Positions 61,467 through 64,000 of a stretch of 64,000 nt of DNA are shown here, piece after piece. Positions within the stretch are counted from its first letter, which is position 1; the number at the start of each line of letters is the position of its first letter. A program made the translations under genes and the position numbers. The notes under the pieces were generated by a model, which was not told where the DNA came from, did not search any database, and was given only the letters and a program-made list of their open reading frames with translations. This stretch comes from G963677185 sp963677185 (GTDB lineage Bacteria; Bacillota; Syntrophomonadia; Syntrophomonadales; Syntrophomonadaceae). The stretch is taken from assembly GCA_963677185.1 (NCBI GenBank), contig OY781889.1:1364001-1428000 (forward strand), given 5' to 3'.

Positions 61467-62688
61467 CACTTCCTTTCATAGCCGCCTGGCTGGCGGAGAT
61501 CATATTGCCGTTCACGAGATAAAGATCACCTCCTTGCTCCTTATCCAAGGGATTCATGTCTTCAAGGGAGCGGATATCATTAGCGGAGAGCCAGCCGTTT
61601 TGCCGACCGATTGCATAACCGGCCATGCGGGAGTTGAAATCTCCCCGCAGGAGACCATCCACCGTAAACCTGGCGAAGTAGATCTGGCGCTCACTCTCAT
61701 TAAGCAAGCTCTTGTAGATGGCCTGCTCCCAGCGCACCAGCCAGGGCCGGATAGTATGGACAACAAACTCAATGGACTGATGCTCAATATTGTTGTTGGT
61801 GCTGCGCTCCAGGTCGGCGACCAGGTGGGGGGGGACTCTGAATATCCTGCAGATCTCGGTGACCTGAAATTTCCTCGTTTCCAGAAATTGGGCATCTTCG
61901 GGTGGAATCCCGATCTCATGGTATTTCATGCCTTCTTCCAAGACCGCAATTTTATGAGAATTGCGAGTGCCCCGGTAAACCTGTTCCCAGGATTCCCTCA
62001 GTTTGGCCGGGTCCTTGACCACCCCGGGATGCTCCAGCACTCCACCGGGGCGAGCACCATTGCCAAAGAAACGCGCTCCGAATTCCTCTGTGGCCAGAGA
62101 CAGTCCGATTGCTTCACGGGCCTGGGCTATCGGAGAGATACCCACGATCCCGTCAAAGGATAGAGCCGGAATATGCAGCACCTGCTCGGGCTTGAACTCG
62201 ATGCTCTGGGCGCCATCCGCATATTGATACCGCAGCTTTTTGGTGTTCTCATCCCGGGTCACCATCATGTTGGCGGGTTTGAGTGGCTCCAGGGCAATGA
62301 TTCGCTTCTGCCGGTCGCGAATGATCTGGGCGTAAGCGTTACCCCACAGCAGCAGATAGGTCATCATAAGCTCCCGAAAGGTGAAAGACGTCATATCGCT
62401 GTTGGTCAGGTCATGCAGCACCGGGTACAGAGGATGGCTAAATGCCTTGGTCTTGCCGCCACTGGTTTCCCGGATATATACCGGCAGGGGCAGGCTGGCG
62501 ATAGTTTCTGCCAGCACTTTGACACAGGCATAGACCGCCGAGACCTGCAGGGCGTTGTCCTCGCTGACATATTTGCCAGAATTGGAACCCCGACCATAAT
62601 CCAGATCGGCGCCCCGGATAAAGTCAGCCAAGGCAGCAGGGGTAGTATTGCGTTCTTCTTTGAACCTGGCCAGAAAGGGGATTTTCAT
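61381..62688 (-). CDS. Phage portal protein (HK97 family)
   Basis: A 435-residue portal protein with clear family blocks: SAVYACVKVLAETIASLPLP, FRELMMTYLLLWGNAYAQII, EVLHIPAL-type EQVLHIPALSFDGIVGISPI, GARPGGVLEHPG, NIEHQSIEFVVHTIRPWLVR and FDGLLRGD-type VDGLLRGDFNSRMAGYA. It forms the packaging ring. The ATG follows GGAGG. Just upstream (higher coordinates) lies the EamA cargo unit instead of the usual terminase. Confidence 0.93.
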   Translation of the reverse strand: MKIPFLARFKEERNTTPAALADFIRGADLDYGRGSNSGKYVSEDNALQVSAVYACVKVLAETIASLPLPVYIRETSGGKTKAFSHPLYPVLHDLTNSDMTSFTFRELMMTYLLLWGNAYAQIIRDRQKRIIALEPLKPANMMVTRDENTKKLRYQYADGAQSIEFKPEQVLHIPALSFDGIVGISPIAQAREAIGLSLATEEFGARFFGNGARPGGVLEHPGVVKDPAKLRESWEQVYRGTRNSHKIAVLEEGMKYHEIGIPPEDAQFLETRKFQVTEICRIFRVPPHLVADLERSTNNNIEHQSIEFVVHTIRPWLVRWEQAIYKSLLNESERQIYFARFTVDGLLRGDFNSRMAGYAIGRQNGWLSANDIRSLEDMNPLDKEQGGDLYLVNGNMISASQAAMKGSDALESSKTAGAGAPDGALNGTEDINAST

Positions 62689-62714
62689 TACTTCACCTCC
62701 TGATTTTGGGTATT

Positions 62715-62740
62715 AAAAAACCACCCTCGGCGGAGAGTGG
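62715..62740 (-). terminator. Terminator of the EamA cargo gene
   Basis: An 8-bp stem with one G-U pair (CCACTCTC / GAGGGTGG) and a 4-nt loop is followed by six T residues in the minus direction. It stands 35 bp after the EamA stop and 27 bp before the portal start, so it would isolate the cargo gene from the late operon. Confidence 0.8.
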
Positions 62741-62774
62741 CGATTGCTAATGCTTTATAATGCGGCTCTTAACG

Positions 62775-63833
62775 TTAATGCACGTGCCTGTGATGGATGT
62801 CGGGTGTATGGTCATGCTCATGTTCTGTCTTTTCATGTATATGCCAGTGCGAATGTTCATTGTCAGCCGCTCCATTATGTGAATGCCCATGGTGTCCATC
62901 ATCATGACTGTGGCGGTGTTCATGTTCAATTTTGGTATGATGATGCAAATGGCCGTGGTCTTCCCTTAAAAGCAAAACAGTCCCCGCCACCATAATGGGC
63001 AGCGATACCAGAAAGGTAGTCCCCGGCCATTCCCAGAAAAGGAGTAGGGAGATGACGGTTCCGGCGAAAGGGGCAGATCCGAAAAAGCCGCTGGTTCTGG
63101 CTGCTCCCAAGCTGCGCATGGCCAGGATGAAAAGCATAATGCTTATGCCGTAGCTAATGAATCCCAGCAGCATCGCAGACAGAGTTGAAACCAGACCAGG
63201 AATGGCCTCACCTGTTAATAGAGCGATACAGAATGAAACCGTACCAGCTGTTGTGCCTTTCACAGCCACAATCGACAGGGGATCCTTGGCCGAAATATTC
63301 CGCGTGAAGTTGTTGTCCATGCCCCAGAATACACAGGCCAGAATAACTCCTGCCGCACCCATAGATAATCCCCAGACTCCCTGGGAATCCCAGGTTAGTA
63401 TGACGCTGGCCAGGGCTATGAGACCAACAGCACTCCAGACCCGCCTGCCCAGGGCTTCTTTAAAAGCCAGTACAGCAATCAGGCTGGTGGAAACACCTTC
63501 AAAATTAAGCAGCAGTGAGGCTGTTGCAGCCGGGGTTGACTTCAAGCTGAACATCAGAACTATGGGTGCCGCCACTCCGCCACATATTATGGCCCCCAGT
63601 AGCCAGGGCAGATCCGGTGAAGTAAGCCCGGCTTCCTTATTATTGGCTCGGACTGCCAGTTTCTGAATAAATTTGAAACCCAAAATTCCCAAACCGCAGC
63701 CCAGGTATAGTAGAGCAGCCATCATGACCGGGCCGATATCTTCTAGTAACAGTTTGGCCAAAGGGGCGCTGGCTCCGAATAGAAACGCCGCTAATATGGC
63801 TTGAATTTTCGGATGAAGGGTATCGCGATTCAA
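62775..63833 (-). CDS. EamA/DMT-family transporter with His-rich tail (prophage cargo)
   Basis: This 352-residue protein has about ten membrane helices in two EamA repeats: HPKIQAILAAFLFGASAPLA, LLYLGCGLGILGF, a second repeat with GAAGVILACVFWGMDNNFTR, and LGFISYGISIMLFILAMRSL near the end. The last 60 residues contain 24 histidines in HxH patterns with Asp/Glu, a strong metal-binding tail (Ni, Co, Zn or Cu). EamA proteins export or import metabolites; the tail hints at metal transport. The TTG at 63833 is 8 nt after AGGAG. Position between terminase and portal is abnormal for a phage and typical of a moron. Confidence 0.85.
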   Translation of the reverse strand: MNRDTLHPKIQAILAAFLFGASAPLAKLLLEDIGPVMMAALLYLGCGLGILGFKFIQKLAVRANNKEAGLTSPDLPWLLGAIICGGVAAPIVLMFSLKSTPAATASLLLNFEGVSTSLIAVLAFKEALGRRVWSAVGLIALASVILTWDSQGVWGLSMGAAGVILACVFWGMDNNFTRNISAKDPLSIVAVKGTTAGTVSFCIALLTGEAIPGLVSTLSAMLLGFISYGISIMLFILAMRSLGAARTSGFFGSAPFAGTVISLLLFWEWPGTTFLVSLPIMVAGTVLLLREDHGHLHHHTKIEHEHRHSHDDGHHGHSHNGAADNEHSHWHIHEKTEHEHDHTPDIHHRHVH

Positions 63834-63862
63834 TGTTATGGCTCCTATCAATTATTGTCTGT

Positions 63863-63868
63863 ATTATA
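63863..63868 (-). promoter_or_regulatory. -10 box of the EamA cargo gene
   Basis: A consensus TATAAT lies 30 bp before the TTG start, in the short gap after the terminase stop. The -35 is weak (TAATAA-like at 17 nt). Confidence 0.45.
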
Positions 63869-63897
63869 CTTGAACGGTATCGCATTTATTACAAGGT

Positions 63898-64000
63898 TTA
63901 TAGAATAAGCAATCCACGATCATTATACACACTGCCACCGTACTGGTGGCGCAGCGACCGGTCCAAGGCCATGATGAGGGCAACAGCGCCGTCAATGCGC
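63898..64000 (-). CDS. Phage terminase large subunit, C-terminal end (partial)
   Basis: The last 33 codons before TAA (63898-63900) read RIDGAVALIMALDRSL and GGSVYNDRGLLIL. This is the typical end of HK97-type terminase large subunits (IDGxxALxMAL, SVYxxRG). The rest lies beyond the window. It shows that the DNA-packaging gene is adjacent and that only the EamA unit separates it from the portal gene. Confidence 0.8.
   Translation of the reverse strand, partial: RIDGAVALIMALDRSLRHQYGGSVYNDRGLLIL

Larger units (their letters stand above)
44760..64000 (-). mobile_element. HK97-type siphovirus prophage inserted at ssrA 3' end (continues past window)
   Basis: From just after the tmRNA to the window end, every gene is on the minus strand in tailed-phage order when read right to left: terminase end, portal, prohead protease, capsid, connectors, tail tube, tail chaperones, tape measure, baseplate/fibre proteins, holin, amidase, and finally a serine recombinase next to ssrA. 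No replication or lysogeny control genes are in the window; they should lie beyond 64000 with the second attachment site. Structural genes are all intact, so the phage may be functional. Confidence 0.88.

Noticed and set aside
1..64000. CRISPR arrays or cas genes
   Set aside because: No regularly spaced direct repeats and no Cas-like proteins were seen on either strand.

Overview
The window reads as a chromosomal segment of an anaerobic, low-to-mid GC Firmicute (Clostridia; a Peptococcaceae or Syntrophomonadaceae-like organism is my best guess). The reasons are strong Shine-Dalgarno sequences, frequent GTG/TTG starts, sigma-A type promoters, an smpB-ssrA pair, PepF/Tex/TIGR04222-type housekeeping genes, oxygen-sensitive nitrogenase-like proteins and no respiratory oxidase genes. 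The genus assignment is inference only.

Layout. (1) 2-9313: a huge TPR protein cut by the window start, a membrane-anchored MutS-type ATPase with a tiny coupled leader ORF, and a FIST sensor / GGDEF-HD-GYP pair. (2) 9794-18923: the most unusual locus, one operon-like run of a BtuF/FecB-class ABC importer (lipoprotein, permease, ATPase), a small acidic ORF, NifH-, NifD- and NifK-like proteins, an XdhC-like protein, an FmdE-like protein and a DUF4213/DUF364 protein. All Fe-S and P-cluster cysteines are kept, but the FeMo-cofactor ligands and N2-reduction residues are replaced, and no nifB/E/N is present. This looks like a nitrogenase-like reductase with its own uptake system and metal-cofactor accessory proteins, substrate unknown. 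A terminator closes it at 19203-19232. (3) 19342-23841: a soluble chemoreceptor, a solute-binding-protein remnant, and an IS3-family element (21141-22749) whose ends and 3-bp target duplication can be read exactly. Removing it restores a 148-aa membrane-anchored protein on the minus strand. (4) 23841-32849: Tex, a promoter/terminator-bounded A-rich transcript with no convincing gene, a conserved unknown, and a signalling block (RpfG-like regulator, hybrid kinase, double-receiver protein). (5) 32875-43402: membrane proteins, an SPFH protein with a ribbon-helix-helix protein, ALDH, PepF, a Cys-rich-tailed TIGR04222 protein, a ferredoxin-type reductase with a divergent LysR regulator, and a hydrolase/TetR pair with an operator-like promoter.

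(6) 43531-64000: smpB and ssrA (tmRNA), then an HK97-type siphovirus prophage inserted at the 3' end of ssrA and running off the window. All its genes lie on the minus strand: terminase end, portal, protease, capsid, connectors, tail tube (two paralogues), frameshifted tail chaperone, tape measure, baseplate/fibre, holin, amidase, and a large serine recombinase whose reading frame runs antisense into the tmRNA. Two cargo genes look independently expressed: an Abi_2/HEPN gene with its own promoter, paired palindromes and terminator, and an EamA-type transporter with a very His-rich tail sitting between terminase and portal with its own -10 box and terminator.

The best candidates for something undescribed are the nitrogenase-like operon, the A-rich RNA at 26049-26524, and the two prophage cargo units.
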